This document shows, in pieces, positions 11,594 to 26,644 of a stretch of 64,000 bases of DNA. Each line of letters opens with the position of its first letter. Within the stretch, counting starts at the first letter, position 1. Origin of the DNA: Ipomoea triloba (Eukaryota > Streptophyta > Magnoliopsida > Solanales > Convolvulaceae); NCBI RefSeq assembly GCF_003576645.1, contig NC_044923.1, positions 2,837,721 to 2,901,720 on the forward strand, read 5' to 3'. Below the pieces are notes generated by a model. That model was not told the DNA's origin. It did no database searches and worked only from the letters and a program-made list of their open reading frames with translations. The translations under genes were made by a program, and so were the position numbers.

Positions 11594-12227
11594 TTATGCT
11601 GTGGACCCCAGGTCCACATTACAAGGTGGACCTGAGTCTAAAACTACGTCGTTTTTGTTTTCTTTTTTTTTTTAATTAATTAGTAAACATATTGCTGAAT
11701 ATAAAGTTGTCCAAAAATGTGTGAATGTAGAGGTTTCAAAGTGTAAATGTAGAGTATAGGAATCGTGAATGTACAGTTATGATTGTGTGAATGTAGAGTT
11801 GCCTAGAAATGTGTGAATGTGAAGGTTTCAAATTGTGAATATAGAGTATAGAAATCGTGAATGTAGAGTTATGCATGTGTGAATCTGTAGTAGAGTTAAG
11901 AAGTTCTAGCAACTTGTAGCCCTGTAATGTGTGAATGTGAAGTTTTCAAGTTGTGAATATGGAGTATAGGACCTATGAATATAGAGTTTTGAATGTGTGA
12001 ATGCATAACAGTGGTAATATAGTTACTAAACATATAATCTTGTAATGTGTGAATGTGGAGTTTACAAAGTGTGAATGTAGAGTATAATATAATCATGTAA
12101 TGTGTGAATGTAGAGTTTACAAAGTGTGAATGTAGAGTATAGTGTATGTGAATATGGAGTTTACAATGTGTGAATGTAGAGTATAGTGTATGTGAATGTA
12201 TAAGGTGGACCTGGGTCCACGGCATAA
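11594..12227. mobile_element. TIR transposon with internal minisatellite
   Basis: The ends are inverted: ttatgctgtggacccc-aggtccac on the left and the reverse complement gtggacctgggtccacggcataa on the right. The inside, about 11700-12200, is made of many imperfect copies of a 15-20-base unit gtgtgaatgtagagtt. No transposase. Superfamily not assignable, because no clear target duplication is visible. Confidence 0.65.
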
Positions 12228-12502
12228 CAATTGGTGGAAGTTAGGGTCTCTATGTTAACCACCTATTGCAATCGTATGTGGTAACCACATCTTACAATTT
12301 TTTGAGGAGATGTTTTTTATTCGTTCTCACGTTTTACACATGTTGCCACTTTACAAGTATGTGAAGAGTTCAAGAGTATTCAATTATAGAATTCGAATCA
12401 GTCAAAACTTATTTTGAAATTTGAATTAGCCAGAGCTTAATGTGACTGTCAAATATTGGGTTGTGTTAAAAAAAAAAAAGTAGCAAACTTTAACAACAGT
12501 AT

Positions 12503-12759
12503 GGGGTGTTTGGTATGATAGAATTGTAATTCCATTCCTACTAAACTCCATGGAATACAATTTCATGGTTTGGTTAGAGAGAATTACAATTCCTAAGTAA
12601 ATGACTATTTTATCCTTCTTATTATTATATTATTATATAATATATAATATAATAAGGGTATTATAGTCTCTATTCACGTTTTTCCTTTCAATTCTCAATT
12701 TATTATTTTCCAACCGAATTACAATTCTTTTCCTCCATAATTCTAGCATCCCAAGCATC
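12503..12759. mobile_element. MITE with GGTGTTTGG-type ends
   Basis: The left end ggggtgtttggtatgatagaatt and the reverse complement of the right end gatgcttgggatgctagaatt are similar over about 20 bases. Size and ends are typical of small plant MITEs. A second identical copy at 14401-14657 is part of the larger duplication. Confidence 0.5.
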
Positions 12760-13364
12760 AATTGGACTTTGAGAGTAGAAATGGGCAAATGGCCACCATA
12801 GTAAATAATGGTCACATGTATAAGTTGAGAAATCTGCAAAAAGTGATTATAAAGGGGATGTGAACTACCCAATTTTGATATACAATAGAGTACAAGAGGC
12901 ATGTGAACACCATAGCCCATATAGATATTGGCCAAATTATATATTATTATAAAATAAGCCTCAAGAATCTACTACAATTTGGGGGTGGGGGTGCTTTACA
13001 CTGAACTGGAATACAGATAGTAACATGAACAACAGGGCTAAACAACCAATATTACACTGAACTGGAATCTAAGGTAAATGCATTAAGGTATTCAAAGTAC
13101 AGAGGTGCTTTACAGTTATCTCCGGTTACTCGGGCAGAGGCTTCAATTCGAGTCTTGAAATCAACATATCTCGGGGTTTTACACAATGCAGAATGAGAGA
13201 TGATTATGAAGAATCTAAAAGTTTGGTTGGTGATGATAAATGGTAGTCAAAGAGGTACCTGTTCTTTGGCGTTTTATCGAATGCACCACAGTAGTTTAAC
13301 TGGAACGAACAAAGGAAACATATACCTTAAGATGTAATGTTGCGGGTTCAAGATGCTCGGAGTT

Positions 13365-13780
13365 TTATTTGATGGTGATGTATCGATTTGTTCCATGTTT
13401 TGCCCAGTGTTCCTTCAGATCGACTGGATTTGAGAGATCGTGGCCTTCTGCAGCGAGCCTGCTAAGTAGCTTGTTAAATGCGCCCCCGCTCATTTTTCTA
13501 CCACCAATGCGGGCGTGTCGCTTGTTAGGAATAGCGGGTAGAGGATACATTGACAAATTGGTTGTACAGCACGAGGATTGCCACCCGCCGTTTCCCCATT
13601 TGTAGCAGGGTCGTAGAACTCCCGTGCACGAACAAACCGGGACTGGCATAGTTGATTCGTCGAAAGAAACTTGGTTCAGCCCTAGGTCCTGATCCTTCCA
13701 ATCTGGCCTCGACATGCCTAATTGTCTGTTTAGGTCATCACTAGCCCCGCCAATTTCTTGTGTACCCTTCCATTCCTGCA
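13365..13780 (-). pseudogene. partial duplicate of the BPC gene 3' end
   Basis: This holds the last 138 codons of the BPC4/5/6-class gene at 15263-16441, identical to it in every position compared, and stops abruptly at the N at 13781. No start, no upstream exon and no alanine coiled coil are present. It should not be counted as a second gene; it is most likely an assembly artefact. Confidence 0.88.
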
Positions 13781-13781
13781 N
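13781..13781. other. single N, contig junction
   Basis: One ambiguous base separates the two exact copies (11884-13780 and 13782-15678). Confidence 0.95.
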
Positions 13782-15678
13782 TCTGTAGTAGAGTTAAGAA
13801 GTTCTAGCAACTTGTAGCCCTGTAATGTGTGAATGTGAAGTTTTCAAGTTGTGAATATGGAGTATAGGACCTATGAATATAGAGTTTTGAATGTGTGAAT
13901 GCATAACAGTGGTAATATAGTTACTAAACATATAATCTTGTAATGTGTGAATGTGGAGTTTACAAAGTGTGAATGTAGAGTATAATATAATCATGTAATG
14001 TGTGAATGTAGAGTTTACAAAGTGTGAATGTAGAGTATAGTGTATGTGAATATGGAGTTTACAATGTGTGAATGTAGAGTATAGTGTATGTGAATGTATA
14101 AGGTGGACCTGGGTCCACGGCATAACAATTGGTGGAAGTTAGGGTCTCTATGTTAACCACCTATTGCAATCGTATGTGGTAACCACATCTTACAATTTTT
14201 TGAGGAGATGTTTTTTATTCGTTCTCACGTTTTACACATGTTGCCACTTTACAAGTATGTGAAGAGTTCAAGAGTATTCAATTATAGAATTCGAATCAGT
14301 CAAAACTTATTTTGAAATTTGAATTAGCCAGAGCTTAATGTGACTGTCAAATATTGGGTTGTGTTAAAAAAAAAAAAGTAGCAAACTTTAACAACAGTAT
14401 GGGGTGTTTGGTATGATAGAATTGTAATTCCATTCCTACTAAACTCCATGGAATACAATTTCATGGTTTGGTTAGAGAGAATTACAATTCCTAAGTAAAT
14501 GACTATTTTATCCTTCTTATTATTATATTATTATATAATATATAATATAATAAGGGTATTATAGTCTCTATTCACGTTTTTCCTTTCAATTCTCAATTTA
14601 TTATTTTCCAACCGAATTACAATTCTTTTCCTCCATAATTCTAGCATCCCAAGCATCAATTGGACTTTGAGAGTAGAAATGGGCAAATGGCCACCATAGT
14701 AAATAATGGTCACATGTATAAGTTGAGAAATCTGCAAAAAGTGATTATAAAGGGGATGTGAACTACCCAATTTTGATATACAATAGAGTACAAGAGGCAT
14801 GTGAACACCATAGCCCATATAGATATTGGCCAAATTATATATTATTATAAAATAAGCCTCAAGAATCTACTACAATTTGGGGGTGGGGGTGCTTTACACT
14901 GAACTGGAATACAGATAGTAACATGAACAACAGGGCTAAACAACCAATATTACACTGAACTGGAATCTAAGGTAAATGCATTAAGGTATTCAAAGTACAG
15001 AGGTGCTTTACAGTTATCTCCGGTTACTCGGGCAGAGGCTTCAATTCGAGTCTTGAAATCAACATATCTCGGGGTTTTACACAATGCAGAATGAGAGATG
15101 ATTATGAAGAATCTAAAAGTTTGGTTGGTGATGATAAATGGTAGTCAAAGAGGTACCTGTTCTTTGGCGTTTTATCGAATGCACCACAGTAGTTTAACTG
15201 GAACGAACAAAGGAAACATATACCTTAAGATGTAATGTTGCGGGTTCAAGATGCTCGGAGTTTTATTTGATGGTGATGTATCGATTTGTTCCATGTTTTG
15301 CCCAGTGTTCCTTCAGATCGACTGGATTTGAGAGATCGTGGCCTTCTGCAGCGAGCCTGCTAAGTAGCTTGTTAAATGCGCCCCCGCTCATTTTTCTACC
15401 ACCAATGCGGGCGTGTCGCTTGTTAGGAATAGCGGGTAGAGGATACATTGACAAATTGGTTGTACAGCACGAGGATTGCCACCCGCCGTTTCCCCATTTG
15501 TAGCAGGGTCGTAGAACTCCCGTGCACGAACAAACCGGGACTGGCATAGTTGATTCGTCGAAAGAAACTTGGTTCAGCCCTAGGTCCTGATCCTTCCAAT
15601 CTGGCCTCGACATGCCTAATTGTCTGTTTAGGTCATCACTAGCCCCGCCAATTTCTTGTGTACCCTTCCATTCCTGCA
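13782..15678. repeat. second copy of the exact 1,897-bp duplication
   Basis: This copy runs on without a break into the rest of the BPC gene, so it is the one in true context on its right side. Confidence 0.92.
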
Positions 15679-16441
15679 TCTTGCCACACATCGTCTTGTT
15701 TAGGTCATCGGCTTCTTTCTTAGCTTTCTTTGACGGTTTTGAAGCCTTTTTAGGCGTTGCTGGCTTAGGTTCTTTAGCCCGTTTATTCCTCCGGGGCTTA
15801 GCAGGCTCGGGATCAGCTGGAGACGTGGGTATGGCATCACTTAAGTGCATATCCCTCGGGCTATACGATGTTTTCCCGAGATGTGGCTGATGATGAACGT
15901 GCTGTTGGGGATGCTGAATGTGTTTCACTCCGCGGGTAATTTGGCAACTTTGGGCCGATGGAGACATACTGCCAGTATTCATCGAGTTTTCGCGGTACTG
16001 AAGAGTGGCTATTGCGTTGTCCCGTTCCATTATGGCATTGTTTCGTTCAGCAATCGCTGAATCTCGCTGTAGGATAGCCATGTCCCGCTCGTTCAAGGCA
16101 GCCTTTTTTTCAGAAAGGGCTAAGTTCCTTTCTTGAATGGCAGCGTCTCTTTCAGCCATGATCGCCATTATCTGCTTCATCGATGGCTGATGCTGCATCA
16201 ACCACTGGAAAAAAAAAAAAACGGAAATTACCCAAAGTGCAAGAGTTTGAAATGACGAACTTCATTTCAAACTACGATCCACATTTAAGACGAAAAATTG
16301 ATGGCATGGCCAAACTTAAGGTGCGTTTTCAAGAAAGAACACTTGACTCTTCCCGGTTTTTGCCATTCGTAAATTCATAATTACCTGACCATGTGGCGGT
16401 GGTTTGTACCTTCCGTTTTCTCGAGGCCCACCGTCATCCAT
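15263..16441 (-). CDS. BPC6: BBR/BPC GAGA-binding transcription factor, BPC4/5/6 class
   Basis: Two coding exons, 16441-16385 ([19 protein letters not shown]) and 16204-15263, give 332 aa. Residues about 30-85 are an alanine-rich coiled coil with repeats of the type [11 protein letters not shown], the alanine zipper that marks the group II BPCs. Residues about 130-180 are Lys/Arg/Pro-rich ([25 protein letters not shown]), a likely nuclear signal. The C-terminal domain from residue 244 has the five conserved cysteines (244, 246, 253, 265, 266), then [11 protein letters not shown] and [16 protein letters not shown], ending [10 protein letters not shown]. Family members bind GA/CT repeats in promoters and recruit Polycomb-type repressors. 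The start is clear because MDDGG and [11 protein letters not shown] are both family-conserved. The symbol is by similarity to Arabidopsis BPC6; BPC4-like cannot be excluded. Likely non-coding 5' exons lie upstream. Confidence 0.94.
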
Positions 16442-18700
16442 CTAGGTCCACTTCGAATAACCCCCTATGTTGGTTCCGATTCTCAATCAACCGTTGCAAC
16501 TAATACTCAACCAAGGGCCTAACGGCTGCCCATAGTCAGAGCCCTATAACCAATTCATAAAAGCATACTCAATAGAATTACAAAACATACTTTTCTAGAG
16601 TAGATTGTGTTCATCAACACGGTTCTTATCAACAAAGCAGAGAAGAGAAGCAAAGGGAAGAAGTTTTATTATGAAAAACAGTTTTACTGAAGCAACAAAG
16701 GAAGCTTTTAGTACACAGAAAACGGTTAATGCAAAAGTCACTTGGTATGCTGACTTGACACGTCAGCTTCTACGTTTGATAATTTTTTCCTTTTTAGACT
16801 AAAGATAGGACCGACAAAACCTGAGCAGAGATATCTCAGCAATCGAAGTCCATTTTAGTGATTTTCTTGCCAAAATAGGCGGAAAACGGGGTCGAAAGTA
16901 CACAAAACATAACATCCAGCAGAATGAAATCAAGAACTTCAAGAAGCAAAACGTGCTTATAAGTGCAACCAAACCACAAGCCCGACAAGACTGAACTTAC
17001 CAACTGCTCTAACCCACACGCATTCGATGCTGCATCACTTCGGGCCTGATAAAACCATCCAACATCATTGACCCAAATAGTGTGAGGAAACACGAAATCA
17101 TAGCAGACGCACTATATAGAAGCCAGAGATGCAGATACAAGCAGGCACTGTATGCTATCGTGTACAAAAAAGTTGGGCCTCGTGAAACATTAAAACTTCA
17201 ATTTACTGTAGAATTTATAGCAAACAAGCATGCACAAGTTGATTAGTTAGTTACGTCCTCCCGACACCAAACACGCAATATTATTAGAAGGAAAAAGAAT
17301 CAAACAAGCAAATTTCATAGATCATTTATGGGAACTATGTATCACATTATAGTGACACGTGGAAGCATAAACACAAGCTCTTAGCACACATATCATCAAA
17401 AGTATGGGCATCATCTTGACACACACACACACTCACAATACGCCAATAACAAAATACGCTGTATAAAACAGAACAAGCCAGATTTTGAAATGCTCACCAG
17501 TCATAAACAACAAGACTAAATTATCTAGGATGGCAATAGAAATTTAGCAGGAGGCAATACTGATTTCAATAGTCCACGAAAGTAATATTTTAACTTTTGT
17601 AGCCATGGAAGCAGGTGTAAACAATTTTTGTGTTGCAAATTTTCGAGATATACTAATTGATCGCACAGCACATCTGGAAGTTAACCAGACAAGTCATAAA
17701 TTGACGGCACTCTGCAATATTAATCAAAACAAGCACGTCGCAGTTAATTCATAGAAATCATACTCATGTATATAAATGGTCACAAACTTAAAGAGCAACC
17801 ATTGTAGCCAAACCCTCTCACTGGATATGAAAAACCCTTGTCGAAATATGCATCTTTTGCTTTAGAAGAATCACTGTTGTGGAACTGATACAAAAATGGG
17901 CATAGTCTATACTCTCAACATCTCAACATAACACACCAATGCAGAAACTAAAAACACATCAAATTGAGCATAAATTAACTACCCCAAGTTCATCTAGGGG
18001 TGGACCATATTTACCTTCTATATGACCACCAAGCCATTGAAGGGAACAAGAGAAACACTAAGCTCAATCATGAAAACTGACCCATCAGATATTCATTCAG
18101 CACAAAGATCCTCACCACACCAGCAGGATTATACTAAAGCAGCAGTTTTTCATATAATGAATGGGTTAGCAACAGAACTCATATTCATAAAAACCAAAAC
18201 CAATCTGAAAATTACCCAAAATAGCAAGTTTGGATATAATGGGCATCTCAGATCAAACTCTAAAAAACAGTCAATTCAATACCCAGAACTTGAAATCCAG
18301 ATCATCAACAAACACCCCCACTGAAATTCACATATCAGAACCCAAATAGCAGATATAAGGAGCCCAGCACCCAATAGAGCTGAACATCATGCAGAAAACA
18401 CACCACAAGAGAAGCTAAAGAAAACCCAAAAAAGTCCCCCCAAGTATGAGATGATTAAACTTTAACTCAAATTCAGCTATAAATAAATCATTTCCAGAAG
18501 TCCAAAAACTTGAAAAAGAATGAGAGCAAGCTAACAAATTAAGCACCCATTAAAGCTTACAAGATTCACAGAGAGCTTACAGGTGGAGACAGAGACAAAG
18601 GAGGGTGAAAACCCTAAATCCAAGGAGAAGAAATAGCTCTGATGCAAGAAAGAAGGAATATTAGTTGAAAGAGCATAGAGGAAGGCACACTCACTCACAA
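16442..18700 (-). other. probable 5' leader introns and promoter of the BPC gene
   Basis: No other gene is seen. On the minus strand a good donor follows a CT-rich stretch (CTCCACCT|GTAAGC, exon end about 18581), and a possible small non-coding exon ends at GCAGTTG|GTAAGT (about 17001) after an acceptor at about 17046 (TATCAG|GCCCGAAG). These would give spliced leader exons, as known for BPC genes. Inferred from splice-like sites only. Confidence 0.4.
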
Positions 18701-20241
18701 GTCACACTCTTTTTTTTTTTTTTCTTGTTTTTGAGAGTTTTTATTTCACCTGTCACCACCACTACACCCACACCACCACCCTTGGCCTTTTTTATTTTTA
18801 TCGAAACCACAATTATAAATGACTAACTATTGAAACAACAAACGTAATCTAACTATTAAATTACTCAATGTCATTTTTACTAAGCTTCTTTCTTCCAAAA
18901 GGTTAAATCTCCAACTCCAATAACTCCTCACATCTCGACCTCTGACAGAACATTTAAAAGGATATAAATCATGTAACTCAGCTAAACACAGAGGCTAACA
19001 TTTGCTAGAGATTACTCTCACACTCTCACACTACCACTGGTGAGACTCGATTACTTATTTTGCTTGATTTTGAGTAATAGTTTGAGACTAGTTTAATAAA
19101 TATTTTGGGTTTTGAAAAGGATTAGAAAAGGTAACATAGTCAAGTAAGTTTGGGGTTAGACTCTTTTAGTTTAGAGTAAAAGGGGAAGAAGTTTTATTGA
19201 GATTCTTTTGTTTGGAGGTAAGACATTAGACATGCCTTTTATGTAGTCCTTTTCACCTGACTTTGTAATGTTTCTGTTTTTTAAAATTTGCAGTGGTCTG
19301 GTCTGAAAAGCGAGGACGAACCAACGGCCAGTTTTTATTAGACTTTTTCACTTTTTCAATGTAGAAAAAACTTCATTTTTTTTGACTTTGAAGCTTTTGT
19401 AACCCATCCTTGACCGCAAATATTTTGCATTAAATGTAGTTTTTGATTTATTGAAAAGTCCCAGCTACTATTTAAACGTGCGTTCTGAGTTAAACCCTTA
19501 TGATTCTAATTGCTCAAAGATTACAAAGAAGTAAACCAAAATAAGTTGTCTACAATTGAGTGATTCAAACCGAAAAAAGGTTAGAATCAAATTTAAAATA
19601 TTGTAATTATCAAATCAACAACCTGACAAACTCGGTTAAGATTACCGACATACATTCAGTATAGTTTTAACTGACACAATCATATATACTATACATGCAT
19701 TGAGTATTATTGGAAACCATGTCACGATAATATCTGATAATCATATATGATTACATTCAATAATATCTGATAATCATACATGATTACATTGGATACCATC
19801 AGTATCATAGAAATTCCCTGATCAATCTTTAACAATGAATAAATAATCATTACCATTTTGTGAACCTTGACATTTTCAAGAAAATGAGGTAAACAAAATG
19901 TGGCTGATGCTTAATCTATTCTACATGGATTTTAATATAGATAAACATATAGTATACAATACAACTCAAACTCCTTGCAAGCAACAAAGAGAGTGTAAAT
20001 AAGCTCTAAGCACTAAATAAATATATGGATAATCATAATAATGAAAAGATTACATTGAGAATTACACAAAGGGGATGCTCAATAATCTTAGCAAATATCA
20101 TCCAATCAATCTATGGTTGGATGTGTTTCTTTAACCAGCAAAATTTTGGGGTGAAGTTGAGCATCTGATTCTGGGAATCATGCCTTCAAAAGTGAACTGT
20201 TAGGGTTGCATAAAGGAATACAAAACCGCGGTGGCAGACAC
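18701..20241. other. intergenic spacer with a SINE relic
   Basis: AT-rich. A T-run lies at about 18711-18723. At about 18965-19060 is a relic of the tRNA-like repeat better preserved at 37838-37975 (shared catgtaactcagctaaacacagaggct... and ggtgagactcgatt). Short direct repeats of taatatctgataatcata occur at about 19731 and 19764. The left part beyond 20100 is likely 3' UTR of the next gene. No coding region seen. Confidence 0.45.
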
Positions 20242-21943
20242 CTAGCTTGTATGTGTTTTGCTCTCTATGCTTGATTTGGTCATAACAAATACTCCAGCGA
20301 CGATAAGTGCAGCACCGACAAACCACTATAAAAGGCAAGATTGTGACGAGACAAGCTAGTTAGCGAATTTGATAATGTCATGAACCAGGTTCAATGTCAT
20401 TATTTTGCATTGGACCAAAGCAATCTAAGTTTTCAATTGCAACTGAAGAAATAAATCTAGACAGGAAATATAACTTCAACTCTCACAGAGTAGATAGTAG
20501 ACAATAAGAAAAACAGTCAGAGGTTGTAACAGTCAAATACCAGTAAATGAGAACTTGTCAAAACTTTAGATAGTAGGTGATTCAAAGAAACAGTCAAATA
20601 CTAGATAGTGGTCAAAAACTCCTACAATGCAGACTAAAGTAACACTGGATAGTGGATGATTAAAAGAAATAGTTAAATTCTAGCAAATGAGAACTTGGCA
20701 AAGCCTTAGATGACCTGTAGTGGTAAAGGTTCCTTGAAAAGCAAAAATCCAGCCAAGCCGGAGGAAAGGAAATTGGTCGCAAAGTTCGTTACAGTAGCTT
20801 GTAGCGACGAGAGAGCTTTTAGGCTATTAACATAGCAACCCCACATTATCACGTTGCAAAGTACAACCATGCCATATTTAAGAACCTGTCAAAGAAATTG
20901 CAAGAATTAATAACACCAGTAATTCAGAGAAATGCAATATGTCATTGAATCAAGGAGTTATTCCAAATATATTACAGCAGTTGAAGTTTAGATCATGTAG
21001 ATACATATTTCAAAATTTCAGTAGCAGCAACTTCTAGTCTAATATACAATGATGACTTAAGAATTGAACTTTTAAGACAGCTAACCCCCTTCATTTTCGG
21101 AGAATGGTAAAGCTCAGTCCTTGGTTGGGGAGAGGGGACAGTTTCCATAACATCTTTGTCAATAATTCATTTTTGTTATCTGCACTTGATTGCTGTATCC
21201 TTCATCAAGTGCACTAGCCATTACTTTGAAACCCCACCATTCATCCCTCACCTTTCCCCCCACAATACTAAATACTTCCCACCAGCCAACTGCATTCTCC
21301 CCATACATTAATCTCAGCTCACAACTCATCTATCTAATCTAAGAATAAGCCTTGTGTGAGACTGTCTCACCAAAGGTATAATACTTTTTATGATTGTATA
21401 GAAAAGTATTACATTTTAATTAAAAAATAAAACACCTCTCGCATGACACAGAAGACTTACTCTATATCTAACTGGGATTCATGCTTCGCCAATATCTTAC
21501 CTTAATCCAAAACTAATCCTATTGCAACTTATGCTCCAGCTTAGCATTTCATTTCCTATTATTCTCAATCCAAGGCAATAACAATACAAGCTACAGAGTA
21601 TTAAATCAAATAATAGTTCATTGAGATTACGATGTGGAAAATCAAGGTTAAGCTAGTTCAGAACAGAGAATCAGAATTGATAATTGAGCAATCCAAGCAA
21701 CAAATGCTAACAGAAAATCAAATTTTCCTACTGGTATATCCAGATGATACTTGAATGAATGAGTTTCACAGTGCAGCAATAGGTAATGAATCAGAAATAC
21801 ATTTGAAAGCAAAAGGTTCAAAATTAAGCTTAATTGCACAGTAAAAAAATCACCTGGGAGGAGAAGAACTTGGCTGCAACGGCGGCAAGAGCGGCGCTGA
21901 TTCCGGCGCCGATCGCCGACGCATAGCCTTTCTTACTGTCCAT
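20242..21943 (-). CDS. TMEM234-like small membrane protein
   Basis: Three exons, 21943-21854, 20885-20715 and 20325-20242, give 114 aa with GT-AG introns in frame. The protein starts MDSKKGYASAIGAGISAALAA, a first hydrophobic segment, and continues with VLKYGMVVLCNVIMWGCYVN, SLQATVTNFATNFLSSGLAG and WFVGAALIVAGVFVM, three further hydrophobic segments, so about four membrane spans. These motifs match the TMEM234 family, short relatives of EamA/drug-metabolite transporters. The biochemical role is not known to me. It is head-to-head with histone H3.3, 623 bp between start codons, and likely shares its promoter region. Confidence 0.88.
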
Positions 21944-24216
<2,273 letters not shown>

Positions 24217-24959
24217 ACCCTGCAACTACTGGGGACTGATCTTGTTACTAATAGGATTGTGCAGTAGACATAACTCAGCTTTGATCTCAATGCCTAGTTG
24301 ATTGTGATAAGAAAAGATTTTAAGACAGTAATTGTTTCTTGTTTTTTATATTGTTGTGGTCAGATTTGCCATAATGATGTATACTGTTTGGATTTTAATT
24401 ATTGTCTGCTATGCTTATTGAAGTTTTATCCTAAAGTATTTGATTATAATTGTCTGATGAAGTGATTATGATTCCTTTTTTGCTTGAAAGGTTAAGTATT
24501 TGAATCCAATATTAGTTGATATTAAACACTCTGCCTTGGGGTTGAGCGGGTAGTGTGTGACTTTTGTATATAAGAGCATAATTTTTCCACTGTATATTAA
24601 TAGCTTTCTAAAAGGATCAAATATTTGGGCCATGAGGCATAACACATCCAACATTTGGGTTATCTATTTAGGCCCATTTTTAAATTAATTAGGCCTTATT
24701 AAATAGCAACCTTTTTTTATTTTTTATTATTATTATTTTATTTTACCTAATTAAGTGATTAACAACCAAAAAAGCTCATGACTTCTTGCTGTCACCTGCA
24801 TAGTCCAATCATTATTCCATGGATTATGATTGTGTGGACAATCATTATTCCATGGATTATGATTGTGTGGACAATAAAAAGAAAATATATTTAAAATATA
24901 TTATTTAAAAGTATATATTATTTGAGTATTGAAAGTACAGTATTTTGTATACTATTAAA
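24217..24959. other. H3.3 3' flank
   Basis: H3.3 3' UTR, then AT-rich DNA. A 33-base direct repeat (aatcattattccatggatt...gtgtggac) is present twice at about 24807-24872. No gene. Confidence 0.5.
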
Positions 24960-24961
24960 TA

Positions 24962-25219
24962 CTACCTCCGTCCAAAAATGGTTGTCTGGTTCGTTTAATG
25001 AGGCTTGACTGAAGTAATTTTTAATCCAATTTTTTATATTATTAAGTTTAGCATTAATATATAAAATTTATATATTTAGAAACTACATTAAAAGTACTAT
25101 TAAACACAAAAAATTAAATTTAAAAATAATAAAAAATTACTAAAGAAAATAAGCAAAGAAGGAAGAGTTAATTTGACCAATGAATAGTAAATAGGACAGG
25201 TAAAATGGGACAGAGGGAG
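24962..25219. mobile_element. Stowaway-like MITE
   Basis: 258 bp with ends ctacctccgtcc and gggacagagggag (reverse complement ctccctctgtccc), the classic Stowaway terminus, flanked by TA on both sides (24960-24961 and 25220-25221). Non-autonomous Tc1/mariner type. Confidence 0.88.
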
Positions 25220-25221
25220 TA

Positions 25222-26308
25222 ATATATATTGATTCAATACACAAATAATATATAGTTAGTATATTACAAATGTACATTTTAGTGATGATTTCCACAATAG
25301 TTGTGTGGATAGGAAAATTTGTCTCCATCTCTCCAAAGTTAACACAAGTTAACTTGGATGGAATGACCTAGTAGGTAGGACATAATTCTCGTACTTAAAT
25401 GGCCGCGAATTTTATTTTTATCATATACTATTTTGTTTAACTCATCGTACATTGGTCCTCTGCGATTTATGAACTATTATTAAAAACAGAGTTTTTTTTT
25501 TTTTTTAAACAGAGTTTACTCATAGCAAACTTTTGGTGACTGAATTTGTCTTAGTTATGGCCAATAGATGGGTGATTCATTTGAAACTGATCTCAAAATT
25601 TTCTAGAAGTCTAATAACTAAAATATATTTACTTGTACATCTTGAAAAAATAGAAAATAGAAGTAATAAAGAATGAAAAGAAGAAAATGAATTGAAGCAA
25701 CACAAAATCTTGTCGTGTGCAATTAATGAAGGAAAAGAGGTTAGTTTGTTCATTATTATACTATAGGTTGAGAGAAATCCGTCATAATTACAGAAGAGAC
25801 CTATGTTACATGTCTTTCATTATTACAGATTAGACACCTCACAAGCTGTCCCCAAACACCCAACTAATTAGGAGTTTTAAACCTCAATATTTGTTACAAC
25901 TATGTCAAATATGTCAAAAGAGTGAAACATAATTCTTTATTAGAAAGTCATGATTTTGATTCTTTTATAGTTGAGTGTGTTGTATAAAATTGTTTTGTAC
26001 AATTTATCTTTTTTGTGTTATTTATGAGTTATTATATATAAGCGAATTTTATCTAATACACACCTTTAAATATACGTTATGAGTTTCTTCGTGACCCTAA
26101 AAATGATTAAAGGTGCCAACACTATAGTTGCCACCTTCCATATCCAATCATCACGTGAAAGCAATGTCATGCCCACTAGCTGCTTCCTTACTTGTCCTAT
26201 GCGACAAAGTATAATTGTAAAAATAATGATGGAAATTTCTTGGTGCCCACACTGTACTTCTGCAATCCCTAAACCCAAACAACATAACAAGAAAATTGTT
26301 TAGAGTTG
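25222..26308. other. AT-rich intergenic DNA
   Basis: No gene. The repeat word attcaatacacaaataatat near 25232 is shared with the 6580-6710 area. The remainder is unremarkable. Confidence 0.4.
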
Positions 26309-26644
26309 ATGGAGCAAATGTACCTCCTAGTTGATCTCCACCCTTTTGCTAACTTGGGAGTCCAAGGGACCAAACTCTGGTATGAGGCTCAAAGATATTG
26401 TTGGTGGGAGTTGAACCCTTACCTTACACGTGTAGTGACTTTAAATCAGATAGTTTATCGCTTGGTTTAGCCTTGCGGGATGGTTGATCTCCACCCTGTC
26501 GCTAACTTGGGAGTTCAAGGGATCAAACTCTGGTTGTCTGGTCTGAGGCTCCAAGATATTGTTGGTGGGGTTTGAAGTCCCACGTTACACTGGTGTGATT
26601 ACTTTAAGTAAGATAATTTATCACTTGAGCTAGTCGTGCAGGAC
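26309..26644 (-). mobile_element. two head-to-tail tRNA-like SINE copies
   Basis: Two copies of about 165 bp (26309-26483 and 26484-26644) share gttgatctccaccct...cgctaacttggga, agatattgttggtgg and agata.tttatc.cttg. Read on the minus strand each starts with an A-box-like TAGCTCAAGTGATAA (second copy) and has a B-box-like GGGTTCAACTCCC (first copy) or GGACTTCAAACCC (second). No Pol III terminator or target duplication is evident. Confidence 0.6.

Larger units (their letters stand above)
11884..13780. repeat. first copy of an exact 1,897-bp duplication ending at an N
   Basis: Bases 11884-13780 recur at 13782-15678 with a constant 1,898-base offset; every stretch I compared is identical, including the transposon tail, minisatellite and gene end. 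The copies are separated by one N at 13781. See findings: this looks like a failed contig merge. Confidence 0.92.

Noticed and set aside
11700..12200. CRISPR-like repeat array
   Set aside because: Units are imperfect, adjacent without unique spacers, and the genome is a plant; it is a minisatellite.
13365..13780. A second BPC gene
   Set aside because: It is identical to the end of the gene at 15263-16441, lacks everything upstream and stops at an N; best explained as a duplicated contig end.
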